Of a DNA stretch of 64,000 nucleotides, positions 28,164-37,425 are shown one piece after another; the first letter of the stretch is position 1, and each line of letters opens with the position of its first letter. The notes beneath the pieces were generated by a model. It ran no database searches. It saw only the letters and a program-made list of their open reading frames with translations, and was not told where the DNA came from. A program made the translations under genes and the position numbers. Location: NCBI GenBank assembly GCA_034521975.1, contig JAXHLR010000005.1, positions 248,001-312,000 of the forward strand, in the 5' to 3' direction. The DNA is from Acidimicrobiales bacterium. GTDB lineage: Bacteria > Actinomycetota > Acidimicrobiia > Acidimicrobiales > SKKL01.

Positions 28164-28889
28164 ATGCGCTCGGGTGGCCTGTTGACCGCAGACGACGCCG
28201 ACCTGGACCTGGGCAGTGCTGCGCCTGGTGGCGGGGAGGTGTTCAGTGGTGCCCGGAAGGCGGGCGTACGGGTGCTGTCGCCGAAGCAGCAGTCTCGGCG
28301 TACCGATGTGGTCGAGGCAGCCCTCGAGCTCGGGCGCAAGGGAGGCTACGCGGCCGTTCAGATGCGCGAGGTGGCCAGCGAGGCGAACGTTGCTCTGGGC
28401 ACCCCCTACCACTACTTCTCGTCCAAGGACCACCTCTTGGCCGAGGCCATGGCCGCGTGGGCAGAGCAGCTCTCTGGTCGTATCGACACCCGACCGCTCA
28501 AGGGCTCCACGGCTGCGGAACAGCTGAGCAACTACTACACCCGTGCCTGTCACGCGCTCGCGAGCGAGCCTGCCCTCACCTCGGCGATGGTCACGGCACT
28601 GGCATCCACCGATACGGGGGTCGCCAGGTCGGTAGCAAGGCTGAACGCAGATGTGACGGCCACCGTGACAGCGGTGCTCGACGGTCACTACCAGCCTGAG
28701 GTGTGCCGAGGCATCGTCTCGGTTCTGGGCCACGTCTGGTACTCGTCGCTCATCTCATGGGTGTCGGGCCGGCGCAGCCTCGACGAGGTCGCTGGCGAAC
28801 TGGAGAAGGCCATCGGCGTCCTCTGTCGAGGGGCGGAGACGCCGTCGAGCGTTGAGCGCGCCTTCGAAGTTGGCTCGGACGGTCCCTAG
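28164..28889 (+). CDS. TetR-family regulator, KstR-like DNA-binding domain
   Basis: A 241-residue regulator. After about 40 loosely composed residues, the TetR domain reads QQSRRTDVVEAALELGRKGG, AAVQMREVASEANVALGTPY and HYFSSKDHLLAEA. This is the version seen in KstR-type repressors of lipid and steroid catabolism. The C-terminal half is helical (GIVSVLGHVWYSSLISWVSG). The ATG at 28164 has GGAGG four bases upstream. KstR binds TAGAAC-n2-GTTCTA-type sites, similar to the boxes scattered in front of this cluster, so this protein is the likely repressor. The ligand would be a CoA intermediate by analogy. Confidence 0.85.
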   Translation: MRSGGLLTADDADLDLGSAAPGGGEVFSGARKAGVRVLSPKQQSRRTDVVEAALELGRKGGYAAVQMREVASEANVALGTPYHYFSSKDHLLAEAMAAWAEQLSGRIDTRPLKGSTAAEQLSNYYTRACHALASEPALTSAMVTALASTDTGVARSVARLNADVTATVTAVLDGHYQPEVCRGIVSVLGHVWYSSLISWVSGRRSLDEVAGELEKAIGVLCRGAETPSSVERAFEVGSDGP

Positions 28890-29015
28890 TCCAGCGCTTC
28901 GGGGTCACCGGCGCAGCACTGACCGCTTCGCCGGCCGATCGCGCATCGCCGAGCCCCGCCCGCCGTCGGCATGCATGAGGGGGCGCCAAGACGTCTCCTT
29001 GCCGTGCTGGCGGTC

Positions 29016-29030
29016 TAGATCTAGATTCTA
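29016..29030. promoter_or_regulatory. Operator-like box 3 (MFS gene)
   Basis: TAGATCTAGATTCTA, inside a run of overlapping CTAGAT units (29015-29034), lies 28 bases before the MFS start. The ends TAGA and TTCTA match the cluster consensus; the centre is shifted. Confidence 0.5.
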
Positions 29031-29058
29031 GATATCCCGGCAGTATCCCGGGGGCCCA

Positions 29059-30405
29059 GTGAGGACGTGGAGGTTCTTGGTGCAGAAGCCGGTGCTGGAC
29101 TCGGGACCTCGTGAGGTCGACAACGAGACCGGAGGGCCACCCAGCGCAGAGGGCGGTGTTGGCGCGTCCGACGCCTCGGGTGCGGCCACCGGCAGGAGGA
29201 GAGCGGACGGCGTCCGCACCCTGTTCGGCATGCGGGACTTCCGCAACTACTGGTACGGGTCCGCCGTGTTCGGAATCGGGATCTGGGCGTTCTTGACCGC
29301 GATGGGATGGACGGCGCTCGAGCTCACCGACTCCGCCTTCGCGGTGAGCCTGACGAACGTCGTGTACTTCTTGCCGATGTTCGTGTTCGCACTCCCCGCC
29401 GGCGTGCTCGCCGACGTGTGGGACCGTCGGTGGACGGCGATCGTCGTCCGCGCAGGTGGTGGGCTGGTCGCCGTCGCCCTCGCGCTTCTCGCCGGCACCG
29501 CTGCTCTGAGCTTCACGTGGCTCCTGGTCCTCTCGTTCCTCGTCGGTCTCTCGGTCATCGGGGAGCTGGCCTCGCGCCAGGCGTACATCGCTCAGATCGT
29601 CACGCCCGACCGGCTCACCAACGCCACCGCCCTCACCTCGTTCCAAGGCGGGGTGGCCCGGGTCGTGGGGCCGTTGATGGCGGGATGGTTCATCGACAGG
29701 TTCGGCGACTCCGGCGGTTACGCGATGTTTGCGGTCTCGAACCTGTTGTTCGTCGTGTTCTTCCTCCGGATCCGCACCCCTGGGACGGCACCGACCCGTG
29801 AGCGCCGCCGGATGCGAACCGAGCTGGTCGATGGCCTCGGGTACCTGAGACGGCACCGCGATGCCGCCACGATCGTGATGATGAGCGTGTTCACCGGCAC
29901 GGTGGGCTGGGTCTATCTCGCGCTGATGCCGGTGATGGCGCGCGACGTGCTCGATGGCGATGCGGTGGTGCTCGGATCGCTCAGCATGGCGGTGGGCCTG
30001 GGCTCGATCCCCGGAGCCCTCCTCCTCTCGCTCCGGAACCGCGTCGCGGGTGAGGGGCGCATCTACATCGCGTCCCTGCTGGTCTGGGGCGCGGGCATCA
30101 TCGTCTTCGGCGCCTCCCGTTCGCTGCCCCTCTCCCTGATCGCACTGTTCGTCGGCGGCGTCGGTTTCGGGATGCAGACCATCCTGTCGCGGACGCTTCT
30201 CCTGCGGATCGTGGATGCGGCGTACCACGGGCGCGTACTCGGGCTTCTCATGCTGACCTGGGGCGCCAACATCGTTGGCACGCTCACCGCGGGCTCGTTG
30301 GCGGACCTCCTCAGCGTGTCGGTGGTGATCGGTGCATCGGGAACGCTGGTCGTGATCCTCACCATCGGCTTGGTGGCCGGCAACCGTCGTGTGGCCGAGC
30401 TGTGA
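29059..30405 (+). CDS. MFS transporter, EntS/MFS_3-like
   Basis: A 448-residue membrane protein with about 12 hydrophobic segments after a 55-residue polar N-terminus. Features are LFGMRDFRNYWYGSAVFGIG before TM1, VFALPAGVLADVWDRRWTAI (motif A between TM2 and TM3), and LTNATALTSFQGGVARVVGP, a typical MFS_3 (enterobactin exporter-like) block. It probably moves an intermediate or the substrate of the cluster; direction is unknown. The GTG start lies just after operator-like box 3. Confidence 0.87.
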   Translation: MRTWRFLVQKPVLDSGPREVDNETGGPPSAEGGVGASDASGAATGRRRADGVRTLFGMRDFRNYWYGSAVFGIGIWAFLTAMGWTALELTDSAFAVSLTNVVYFLPMFVFALPAGVLADVWDRRWTAIVVRAGGGLVAVALALLAGTAALSFTWLLVLSFLVGLSVIGELASRQAYIAQIVTPDRLTNATALTSFQGGVARVVGPLMAGWFIDRFGDSGGYAMFAVSNLLFVVFFLRIRTPGTAPTRERRRMRTELVDGLGYLRRHRDAATIVMMSVFTGTVGWVYLALMPVMARDVLDGDAVVLGSLSMAVGLGSIPGALLLSLRNRVAGEGRIYIASLLVWGAGIIVFGASRSLPLSLIALFVGGVGFGMQTILSRTLLLRIVDAAYHGRVLGLLMLTWGANIVGTLTAGSLADLLSVSVVIGASGTLVVILTIGLVAGNRRVAEL

Positions 30406-30450
30406 CATGGCCTGGGCGCGCCACTGGTCGCTGGCGGGTTCGAACCTGCC

Positions 30451-30555
30451 TTGACACGGTCGGACGTAGATCTAGAATTCGGTTCACCAGAGCAGTGGCG
30501 TTTGACACGCGGCATGGCCTGGACTTAGATGAACCGGGTTCTAGAACTCGTTCAG
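30451..30555 (+). promoter_or_regulatory. Tandem promoters with operator-like boxes for the ABC importer
   Basis: P1 is TTGACA (30451-30456), 16 bases, then TAGAAT (30473-30478). P2 is TTGACA (30502-30507), 17 bases, then TTAGAT (30525-30530). Operator-like boxes overlap P1 (TAGAATTCGGTTCAC, 30473-30487) and lie just after P2 (TAGAACTCGTTCAG, 30542-30555). The last fits a KstR-type site at 12 of 14 positions. A bound repressor would block both promoters. Confidence 0.7.
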
Positions 30556-30582
30556 TTCCACTAGACGGAGGGAAGTAACTGT

Positions 30583-32205
30583 ATGCGGAAGCTGCGTTTG
30601 TGCCTGATCGCCGCGCTCCTGGTCTTGGCGGCCTGTGGGAGCGGAGATGACGGCGAACCCGCTGCGGGGGCCGGCGACGATCCCGACGAGGAGCAGTCAC
30701 CGGACGACCAAGACGGCGGGGACCAGAACGGGGAGGATGAGGCCGGTGAGCCGGTTGCGGGTGGAACTCTCACCTACGGCATCTATGCCGAATCCACTGG
30801 CTACGACCCGATCAAGCGCAGCACGACCTATGCCAACCCGGCGATCTACGACTCGTTGATGCGCTTCGACGACGAGGGCAACGTCGAGCCCTACATGGCC
30901 GAGTCCATGGAGACCGAGGACAACATCACCTGGACGATGACGCTCCGCGAGGGCATCAACTTCCACGATGGCACGCCGCTGGACGCCGAGGCGGTGATCT
31001 TCAGCATCGAGCGACACCTCGACCCCGACAACGCCTCGGGTGCATTCGCCCTCGCCGAGCCGATCGAATCGATGGAGGCGATCGACGACCTCACCATCGA
31101 GTTCACGCTGAGCCGGCCGTTCGCGCCGTTCGCGGCGTCGTTCGCCCAGGCCAATGGCATTGGTCTGATCCCGTCGCCGACAGCAGTGGAAGAGCTCGGT
31201 GACGACTTCAACCTCAACCCGGTCGGTGCCGGTCCATTCAAGTTCGTGGAGTGGATCCCCGATGACCGGCTCGTCCTCGAGAAGAACGAGGATTACTGGC
31301 AGGAGGGCCTGCCCTACCTCGATGAGATGATCTACCGTCCGATCGCCGACACCCAGACCCGCCAGCAGGCGATCCTCAACGGTGACGTCGACCTCACCTA
31401 CATGATCACCGCACGCGAGATCCTCGATGCCCAGGAGCAAGGCAACCTCCAGGTGCTCTCGGAGCAGGCGAACGGCGGTGAGGGCATCGTCCTCAACGAC
31501 AACCGTCCGCCGTTCGACGATCCACGAATTCGCGAGGCGTTCGTCGCGTCGCTGAACCTCGACGTGATCGCCGACGTCCGCCTCGGCGGTCAGCGCGACT
31601 GGGCAGGGACCGTCGGGCTCATCGCTCCGGACTCGCCGGTGTACAACGAGACCAAGCACGATGTCTGGCCGGACTTCGACCCCGACCGAGCGAGGAGCCT
31701 CATCGAGGACTACGAGTCCGAGGGGAACGACGCCAGCTTCACCTTCGTCCTCCCCAACACGCCCGACAGGCGAGCGTTCGCCGAGATGGCCGGCCAGTTC
31801 TTCCGTGATGTCGACTGGGACGTGGAGATGGAGTTCCTCGACATCTCCGAGTTCGTGACCGGCATCCTCCAGACCGGCGACTTCGAGGCCGCCATCATGT
31901 CCTATCCCGCCTTCATCGGTGAGTACCCACAGATGTGGAACGCCTACCACAGCACCGGGCTCTCCAACTGGGCGCACTTCGAGGATGCCGAGGTCGACGC
32001 CGCACTCGAACGTGCCGTCTCGGCTACCGACGAAGCTGCTCAAGTCGAGGCGTGGAAGGAAGTTCAGGTCCTCGTCGCCGAGAAGATCCCCTTCGCCACC
32101 TACGGACGTCCTCCGTCGGCACTCATCACCCAGGACGACGTCCACGGCGTCGACAAGTACCCGGACAACACCCTGTGGCCAGCGACGCTCTGGATCGAGC
32201 AGTAG
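30583..32205 (+). CDS. ABC importer substrate-binding lipoprotein (peptide/nickel family 5)
   Basis: A 540-residue lipoprotein. MRKLRLCLIAALLVLAACG is a signal peptide with lipobox Cys18, followed by a very acidic linker. The body is an SBP_bac_5 protein: GGTLTYGIYAESTGYDPIK, then MTLREGINFHDGTPLDAEAV and NPVGAGPFKFVEWIPDDRLV. It would capture an oligopeptide-like or other organic solute outside the membrane and deliver it to the two permeases downstream. The size and full motif set indicate an intact gene. A strong hairpin follows and may raise its expression above that of the permeases. Confidence 0.93.
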   Translation: MRKLRLCLIAALLVLAACGSGDDGEPAAGAGDDPDEEQSPDDQDGGDQNGEDEAGEPVAGGTLTYGIYAESTGYDPIKRSTTYANPAIYDSLMRFDDEGNVEPYMAESMETEDNITWTMTLREGINFHDGTPLDAEAVIFSIERHLDPDNASGAFALAEPIESMEAIDDLTIEFTLSRPFAPFAASFAQANGIGLIPSPTAVEELGDDFNLNPVGAGPFKFVEWIPDDRLVLEKNEDYWQEGLPYLDEMIYRPIADTQTRQQAILNGDVDLTYMITAREILDAQEQGNLQVLSEQANGGEGIVLNDNRPPFDDPRIREAFVASLNLDVIADVRLGGQRDWAGTVGLIAPDSPVYNETKHDVWPDFDPDRARSLIEDYESEGNDASFTFVLPNTPDRRAFAEMAGQFFRDVDWDVEMEFLDISEFVTGILQTGDFEAAIMSYPAFIGEYPQMWNAYHSTGLSNWAHFEDAEVDAALERAVSATDEAAQVEAWKEVQVLVAEKIPFATYGRPPSALITQDDVHGVDKYPDNTLWPATLWIEQ

Positions 32206-32225
32206 CGACCACCGGCACCGGTGCC

Positions 32226-32259
32226 GGGGTCGGTGCGGCGTCAGCGCCGCACCGACCCC
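32226..32259 (+). terminator. 15-bp perfect hairpin after the binding-protein gene
   Basis: The arms 32226-32240 and 32245-32259 are perfectly complementary, with the four-base loop TCAG. There is no T-tract, so it probably acts as a partial terminator or mRNA-stabilising hairpin between the binding protein and permease genes, as in many importer operons. Confidence 0.7.
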
Positions 32260-32355
32260 GCGGCCGCCGCCCTGGGCGCCAACCCCGGCAGCTGAACCCG
32301 TTCTGAACGCGCCGGGCGGCACCCGTCCCCCCGACTGAAGGAGTTGCACCAAGCC

Positions 32356-33296
32356 GTGCGCAGTGCTTTCCGACGAGCCCGCCACCTACTGATCGTCCTG
32401 CTCATCGTGACGGTGGGAACGTTTCTGCTCATCGACCTCCTACCGGGCGATCCCGCAGCAGCGTTGCTCGGCGAAACGGCGCAACCCGAACAGATCGAGA
32501 GGGTTCGCGACGACCTGGGACTCGATGATCCTCTCCCCGTCCGCTATGTGAGATGGCTGGGGGCGTCGTCACGGGTGACTTCGGGGAGTCGTATCGGACG
32601 AACCAGCCCGTCCTCACCAACCTCGCCAACCGGGTACCGGTGTCGCTCGAGCTCATGGTCTTGGCCCAGGCCGTCGCGCTCTTGATCGCCATGCCGCTCG
32701 GCATCTACACGGCGTACCGGCCCGGCAGGAACTTCGACAAGACGACGATGGCCATCGGCTTCGGTCTCGTCTCCTTGGCTCCGTTCATCCTCGCGATGTT
32801 GCTCATCCTGCTCTTCGCGGGTCAGCTCAACCTCCTACCCGCCACCGGCTTCACGCGATGGAGCAACGATCCACTGGGCAACCTCCGCTCGCTGATCCTG
32901 CCAACCATGACCCTCGCGCTGAGCCAGGTGGCCATCTACCACCAGCTGCTGCGCTCCGATATGATCGCGACGCTGCAGTCGGACCACGTACTCATGGCCA
33001 AGTCCAAGGGATTGCCGACGTGGCACGTGCTCATCCGCCACGCGCTGCGCCCGTCGTCGTTCTCACTGCTCACGCTCACCGGCGTGAACGTGGGACGGCT
33101 CATCGGCGGGTCGGTGATCGTCGAGGTCATCTTCGGCATCCCGGGCATCGGGCAGATGCTCGTGCAGTCGATCTACAACCGCGACTTCATCGTTCTTCAG
33201 GGCGCCCTGCTCTTCGTCGCCGCCGCCTATGTCCTCGTCAACATGATCGTGGACATCATGTACACCTTCCTCGACCCGAGGGTGAAAAGTGCCTGA
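32356..33296 (+). CDS. ABC importer permease 1 (DppB-like), one-base frameshift
   Basis: A complete DppB-type permease if one missing base is restored near 32559-32563. The first frame reads HLLIVLLIVTVGTFLLIDLL, LPGDPAAALLGETA, ending LPVRYVRWLG. The second continues GGVVTGDFGESYRTNQPV, then the six-helix body with the EAA loop (MAKSKGLPTWHVLIRHALRP) and IPGIGQMLVQSIYNRD. Where GGGGGG is expected only five G are present. Restored length is about 313 residues, normal for the family. It is either a decayed gene or a homopolymer sequencing error. GTG start 12 bases after AAGGAG. Confidence 0.82.
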
Positions 33297-34281
33297 CGAC
33301 CAGAATCCAGCCGCCAAGGTGGAGTCGGTCCCGACCGATCCCGCCGACCGAGTTCAAGAGATCCATCCCTTGGAGGACCAAGCTGCGGAGACCGGCGCTC
33401 GCACCCCCCGAGACCTCGGGGAGGATGCGTTGCCGCCAGCCCCCGACGACGATCCGGCGGTGCGGCGGAAGCCGCTCGCCATCGCCTACTGGCTCGCTGT
33501 GGGTTGGGTGGTCCTGGTACTCGCCGCCGCGGTGTTCGCCGACCTCCTGCCACTTCCGGATCCGATCGAGTCGGACTTCACCGTCCTCGCTCAGCCGCCG
33601 TCGCTGGATCACCCCTTGGGCACCGATGAGGTCGGCCGAGACATCCTCTCTCGATCGGTGTTCGGCGCTCGAGTCTCACTCGTCGTCGGCATCTCCTCGG
33701 TACTGCTCGGGCTCGTCATCGGCGGACTCTTCGGACTGGGGGCGGGCTACCTTCGTGGCCGGACCGAGCGAGTGATCATGACCATGACCGACGCGCTTCT
33801 CGCCCTCCCGGCCCTGGTCCTGCTACTGACCATCGCCGCGGTGCTCGGCCAGAGCTTGCGGAACATCGTGCTCGGCCTCGCCATTCTGAGCATCCCCACG
33901 TTCATCCGCCTCACACGCGCGAGCACGCTGGTGGTCTCCCAGCGGGAGTTCGTGATGGCGTCGCGCTCCTACGGCTCGCGGGCGGTACGGGTGATGCTGC
34001 GGGAGATCCTTCCCAACGTCGTGCCCCCCGTTGCCGCGTACTCGTTCATCATCATCGGTGTGGTCATCGTTGCCGAGGGGTCGTTGAGCTTCCTCGGCCT
34101 CGGTGTGCCCCCGCCCACGCCAAGCTGGGGCGGCATGATCGCCGGGGGGCGGATCTCCTTGACCGAGACGCCGCACATCGCGTTGAGCCCCAGCCTCGTC
34201 ATGTTCCTGACTGTGCTGTCGTTCAACTTCATCGGTGAGCGGCTCAGGAAGAAGTTCGACGTGAAGGAGAGCTCGCTGTGA
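33289..34281 (+). CDS. ABC importer permease 2 (DppC-like)
   Basis: A 330-residue permease. A 65-residue polar N-terminus precedes the first membrane segment (AYWLAVGWVVLVLAAAVFAD). It then has the DppC landmark HPLGTDEVGRDILSRSVFGA and five more helices. The EAA loop is FVMASRSYGSRAVRVMLREI, and the late block is GSLSFLGLGVPPPTPSWGGM. It pairs with permease 1 to form the channel. It overlaps permease 1 by eight bases and the next gene by four (GTGA). No frameshift is seen. Confidence 0.93.
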   Translation: MPDDQNPAAKVESVPTDPADRVQEIHPLEDQAAETGARTPRDLGEDALPPAPDDDPAVRRKPLAIAYWLAVGWVVLVLAAAVFADLLPLPDPIESDFTVLAQPPSLDHPLGTDEVGRDILSRSVFGARVSLVVGISSVLLGLVIGGLFGLGAGYLRGRTERVIMTMTDALLALPALVLLLTIAAVLGQSLRNIVLGLAILSIPTFIRLTRASTLVVSQREFVMASRSYGSRAVRVMLREILPNVVPPVAAYSFIIIGVVIVAEGSLSFLGLGVPPPTPSWGGMIAGGRISLTETPHIALSPSLVMFLTVLSFNFIGERLRKKFDVKESSL

Positions 34282-35371
34282 GGCTGAGTGGGAACGGTTT
34301 CAGGAGCGACGACCAGCCGCTCCTGGAGGTCGACGATCTCAGGGTCCACTTCGACACGGCGGCTGGACGTGTTCGTGCTGTGAACGGCGTGTCGTTGAGC
34401 CTTGCCCAGGGCGAAACACTCGGCATCGTGGGCGAGAGCGGATCCGGCAAGTCGGTGCTCTCCCGGGCGATCATGGGTCTGATCGCCGAGGGTGGTCCGA
34501 ACCACAGATCTGGCTCGGTGCGATTCGACGGGCTGGAGCTCTCAGACCTGTCGAGCCGGGAGCTGCGCAACTACTGGGGCACCGAGATGGCGATGGTCTT
34601 CCAGGATCCGATGACCTCGCTGAACCCGGTGAAGCGGATTGGTGCCCAGTTCACCGAATCGCTCCGCCACCACCTCGACATGGGCCGCAAGGAAGCGACC
34701 GAGCAGGCGATCGAGGTGTTGAGATCGGTGGGGATCCCAGGGCCAGAGGGCATGATCCGGCGATACCCCCACGAGCTTTCCGGCGGGATGCGCCAGCGGG
34801 TGACCATCGGCATCGCGCTGGCCTGCAGTCCACGGCTCCTCTTCGGTGATGAGCCAACGACGGCGCTCGATGTCACGGTGCAAGCACAGATCCTCGACCT
34901 CCTGAAACAGCAGCAGGTCGATCGCAACATGGGCCTGATCCTCGTCACTCACGACCTCGCCGTCGTTCGCGGACGCAGCGATCGGATCGCGGTGATGTAC
35001 GCGGGGAGGATCGTCGAGACGGCGCCCACAGCGACGCTGTTCACCTCGACCCGGATGCCCTACACCGAGGCACTCATCGGCGCATTGCCTCCGCTCTCGG
35101 GCCCTACACACGCCCGATTGAGGGCGATCCCGGGGCGCCCCCGGACCTCGTCCATCCTCCGGAAGGTTGTCCGTTCAACCCGCGGTGTCCCTATGCCCAG
35201 GATCGCTGCCTGGTCGAGACACCCCCGCTGCTGGCTCAGGAGGATCCCACCCACCAGTCGGCGTGCTGGTATCCCGTCGGATCGCTCGAGGGCAAGGAGG
35301 CGTTGGAAGTGAACCTGCGTCGCGGCAAGACCGCCACGGGAAATCCGATGGAGAAGGAGATGGTGGTCTGA
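34278..35371 (+). CDS. ABC importer ATPase 1 (DppD-like), one-base frameshift near the end
   Basis: An ABC ATPase with Walker A (GIVGESGSGKSVLSRAIMGL), Q-loop (MVFQDPMTSLNPVK), signature (YPHELSGGMRQRVTIGIALA), Walker B (LLFGDEPTTALDVT) and H-loop (LILVTHDLAVV). In the C-terminal oligopeptide-ATPase tail the frame breaks at a C run (35138-35142, five C). Adding one C restores PPDLVHPPEGCPFNPRCPYA with its conserved Cys residues and a tail ending in a TGA that overlaps the next ATG (TGATG). Restored length is about 364 residues. The core ATPase is unaffected by the shift. Confidence 0.85.
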
Positions 35372-36399
35372 TGGCCGGCGCTGGAATCGCCCATCTGCGC
35401 GACGGTGAGGACATCGTGCTGCGGGTCGAGGATCTCGTGGTGGAGTTCCCAACGGAAGGGAAGCGGACCGTGCACGCCGTGTCCGGGATCAGCTTCGACG
35501 TCAAGCGCGGCGAAACCCTGGGTCTGGTCGGAGAGTCGGGCTGTGGCAAGTCGACCACCGGGCGGTCGGTGATGCAGCTGCCTCCGCCGACCTCGGGGTC
35601 GATCCGATTCGCCGGACGAGACCTCACGTCGCTGTCCTCCTCGGAGCTGCGGTCGGTGCGGCGCAAGGTACAGATGATCTTTCAGGACCCGATCTCGTCG
35701 CTGAACCCGCGTCGCCGAGTCCTCGACATCGTCGCCGATCCCCTCGTGGTCTGGGGAGAGAAGAAGGCGGACACACGCGCGAAGGTGGCGGAGGTGCTCG
35801 ACGCGGTCGGTCTCGATGTCGACCAGGCCGGCGATCGCCACCCGCACCAGTTCTCGGGCGGGCAGTGCCAGCGCATCTCCATTGCTCGCGCGTTGGTCGT
35901 CGAGCCCGAGATCATCATCTGCGACGAGCCGGTCTCGGCGCTCGACGTGTCGATCCAGGCGCAGATCTTGAACCTGCTCGAGGACATGAAGGAACGCTAC
36001 GCGCTGACGCTCGTGTTCATCGCGCACGACCTTGCCGTGGTGCGCAACATCAGCGACCGCGTCGCGGTGATGTATCTCGGCAAGCTCTGCGAGATCGGCG
36101 CGCCCCAGGAACTCTACGACGGGCCCAGGCACCACTACACCAAGCTCCTTCTCAACTCCATCCCCGCCATGGGCGACGATCAGGTCGATCCCGTGGCGAA
36201 GTCCGAGATGCCGTCGCCGATGGATCCACCCTCGGGGTGCCGGTTCCGGACGCGCTGCCCGGCAGCCACCGAGATCTGCGCGGAGGAGGAGCCGTCGATG
36301 CAAGAGGTCGGCGAGGGTCACTTCTTGGCGTGCCACCACCCGCTGCCGCTACCAGATGGGGACGTCGCCGAGCCTTCGGTTCCCGGGAGCAGGGTCTGA
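35371..36399 (+). CDS. ABC importer ATPase 2 (DppF/OppF-like)
   Basis: A 342-residue ABC ATPase. Motifs are LGLVGESGCGKSTTGRSVMQ (Walker A), MIFQDPISSLNPRRR (Q-loop), HPHQFSGGQCQRISIARALV (signature, with Cys for the usual Arg), IICDEPVSALDVS (Walker B) and LVFIAHDLAVVRNI (H-loop). The C-terminal Cys block SGCRFRTRCPAATEICAEEE is that of oligopeptide-type ATPases. It is translationally coupled to ATPase 1 and completes the importer. It is intact. Confidence 0.93.
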   Translation: MAGAGIAHLRDGEDIVLRVEDLVVEFPTEGKRTVHAVSGISFDVKRGETLGLVGESGCGKSTTGRSVMQLPPPTSGSIRFAGRDLTSLSSSELRSVRRKVQMIFQDPISSLNPRRRVLDIVADPLVVWGEKKADTRAKVAEVLDAVGLDVDQAGDRHPHQFSGGQCQRISIARALVVEPEIIICDEPVSALDVSIQAQILNLLEDMKERYALTLVFIAHDLAVVRNISDRVAVMYLGKLCEIGAPQELYDGPRHHYTKLLLNSIPAMGDDQVDPVAKSEMPSPMDPPSGCRFRTRCPAATEICAEEEPSMQEVGEGHFLACHHPLPLPDGDVAEPSVPGSRV

Positions 36400-36423
36400 G
36401 CGGTCTTCCCAGCGAGGAGGACG

Positions 36424-36483
36424 ATGTGGCTGGGGAGCGTCGATCCTCCATCTCCTGACCAGGCAACAAGGATCGGATTCTGA
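36424..36483 (+). CDS. Possible 19-residue peptide between importer and amidohydrolase
   Basis: ATG at 36424 with GAGGAGG four bases upstream encodes MWLGSVDPPSPDQATRIGF and stops inside the operator-like box. The ribosome site is strong but the peptide matches nothing I know. It may be a remnant or a chance frame. Confidence 0.25.
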   Translation: MWLGSVDPPSPDQATRIGF

Positions 36484-36488
36484 TTCTA
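36474..36488. promoter_or_regulatory. Operator-like box 5 (first amidohydrolase-fold gene)
   Basis: CGGATTCTGATTCTA matches the cluster consensus TAGAATCTRATTCTA at 12 of 15 positions, counting the variable purine as a match. TACTAT at 36487-36492 may be the -10 of this promoter. It lies 55 bases before the ATG at 36544. Confidence 0.5.
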
Positions 36489-36543
36489 CTATAAGCTATG
36501 ATGCAAGCGTCGAACCCGCACCTGCGATCTCGGAGGGGACCCC

Positions 36544-37413
36544 ATGACCATGCCCGGCAGCATCCCGATCATCGACACGATGATCGGGTTCCCGATGCGC
36601 GACAAGCGGGACACCTACAGCTTCATCACTCGGCAGACCAAGGATGCCGAATCGAAGGGGGAGTTCACGTTCCCGGCGCAGTACATGTTCAAGGACGTAC
36701 CCGAGGAGAACAACGAAGGTGACGACCCCGTCGCCGTCACACTCGCCGAGATGGACAAGCACGGTATCCAGAAGGGCATGATCGGCATCGGGGGCGAGGA
36801 CGGCGAGCGGGCGCTGCAGGAGCACCCCGACCGGTTCATCCCGTCGATGGGTGCGGATCCGAACGAGGGCATGGACGCGGTGCGCAAGATCGAGGAGGCC
36901 CACGAGCAGTGGGATGTCCGCGCGGTGTCGATGTTCCCTGCGGGCTTTCTGCCCCAGGTGCCCATCAACGACAAGAAGATGTACCCCATCTACGCCAAGT
37001 GCTCCGAGCTGGGTATCGCGGTGTTCGTCTGCGCGGGGATCCCCGGACCCCGGCTGAGGTTCGCTCCGCAGCACGTCGAGCTCATCGACGAGGTCATGTA
37101 CGACTTCCCGGATCTGGTCTTCGTCACTCGCCATGGCTGCGAGCCGTGGGCGGACCTGGCGGTGAAGCTGATGCTGAAGTGGCCCAACCTCTACTACTCC
37201 ACCAGCGCGTTCGCCCCCAAGCACTACCCGAAGGCCATCATCGACTACGCCAACACCCGCGGCGCCGACAAGATCATCTACGCCGGGTACTACCCGATGG
37301 GCCTCTCACTCGACCGAATCATGGGGGACATGCCCAACGTCTCGTTCAAGGACGAGGTCTGGCCCAAGTTCCTGCACGACAACGCCGCGCGAGTCCTGAA
37401 GACGGACAGCTGA
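36544..37413 (+). CDS. Amidohydrolase-fold (ACMSD-like) protein A, HxH motif absent
   Basis: A 289-residue TIM-barrel protein of the COG2159 amidohydrolase type. The first strand reads SIPIIDTMIGFPMRDK, where active members have D-x-H-x-H, so two metal ligands are missing. Later conserved parts are kept: VRAVSMFPAGFLPQVPINDK, LVFVTRHGCEPWADLAVKLM and STSAFAPKHYPKAIIDYANT. It is clearly paralogous to the protein at 39922. The two flank the CoA-transferase, suggesting a shared complex or successive steps. A hydrolase, decarboxylase or CoA-ester role is possible; none can be assigned. Confidence 0.8.
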   Translation: MTMPGSIPIIDTMIGFPMRDKRDTYSFITRQTKDAESKGEFTFPAQYMFKDVPEENNEGDDPVAVTLAEMDKHGIQKGMIGIGGEDGERALQEHPDRFIPSMGADPNEGMDAVRKIEEAHEQWDVRAVSMFPAGFLPQVPINDKKMYPIYAKCSELGIAVFVCAGIPGPRLRFAPQHVELIDEVMYDFPDLVFVTRHGCEPWADLAVKLMLKWPNLYYSTSAFAPKHYPKAIIDYANTRGADKIIYAGYYPMGLSLDRIMGDMPNVSFKDEVWPKFLHDNAARVLKTDS

Positions 37414-37425
37414 GGCCGAGTCGAC

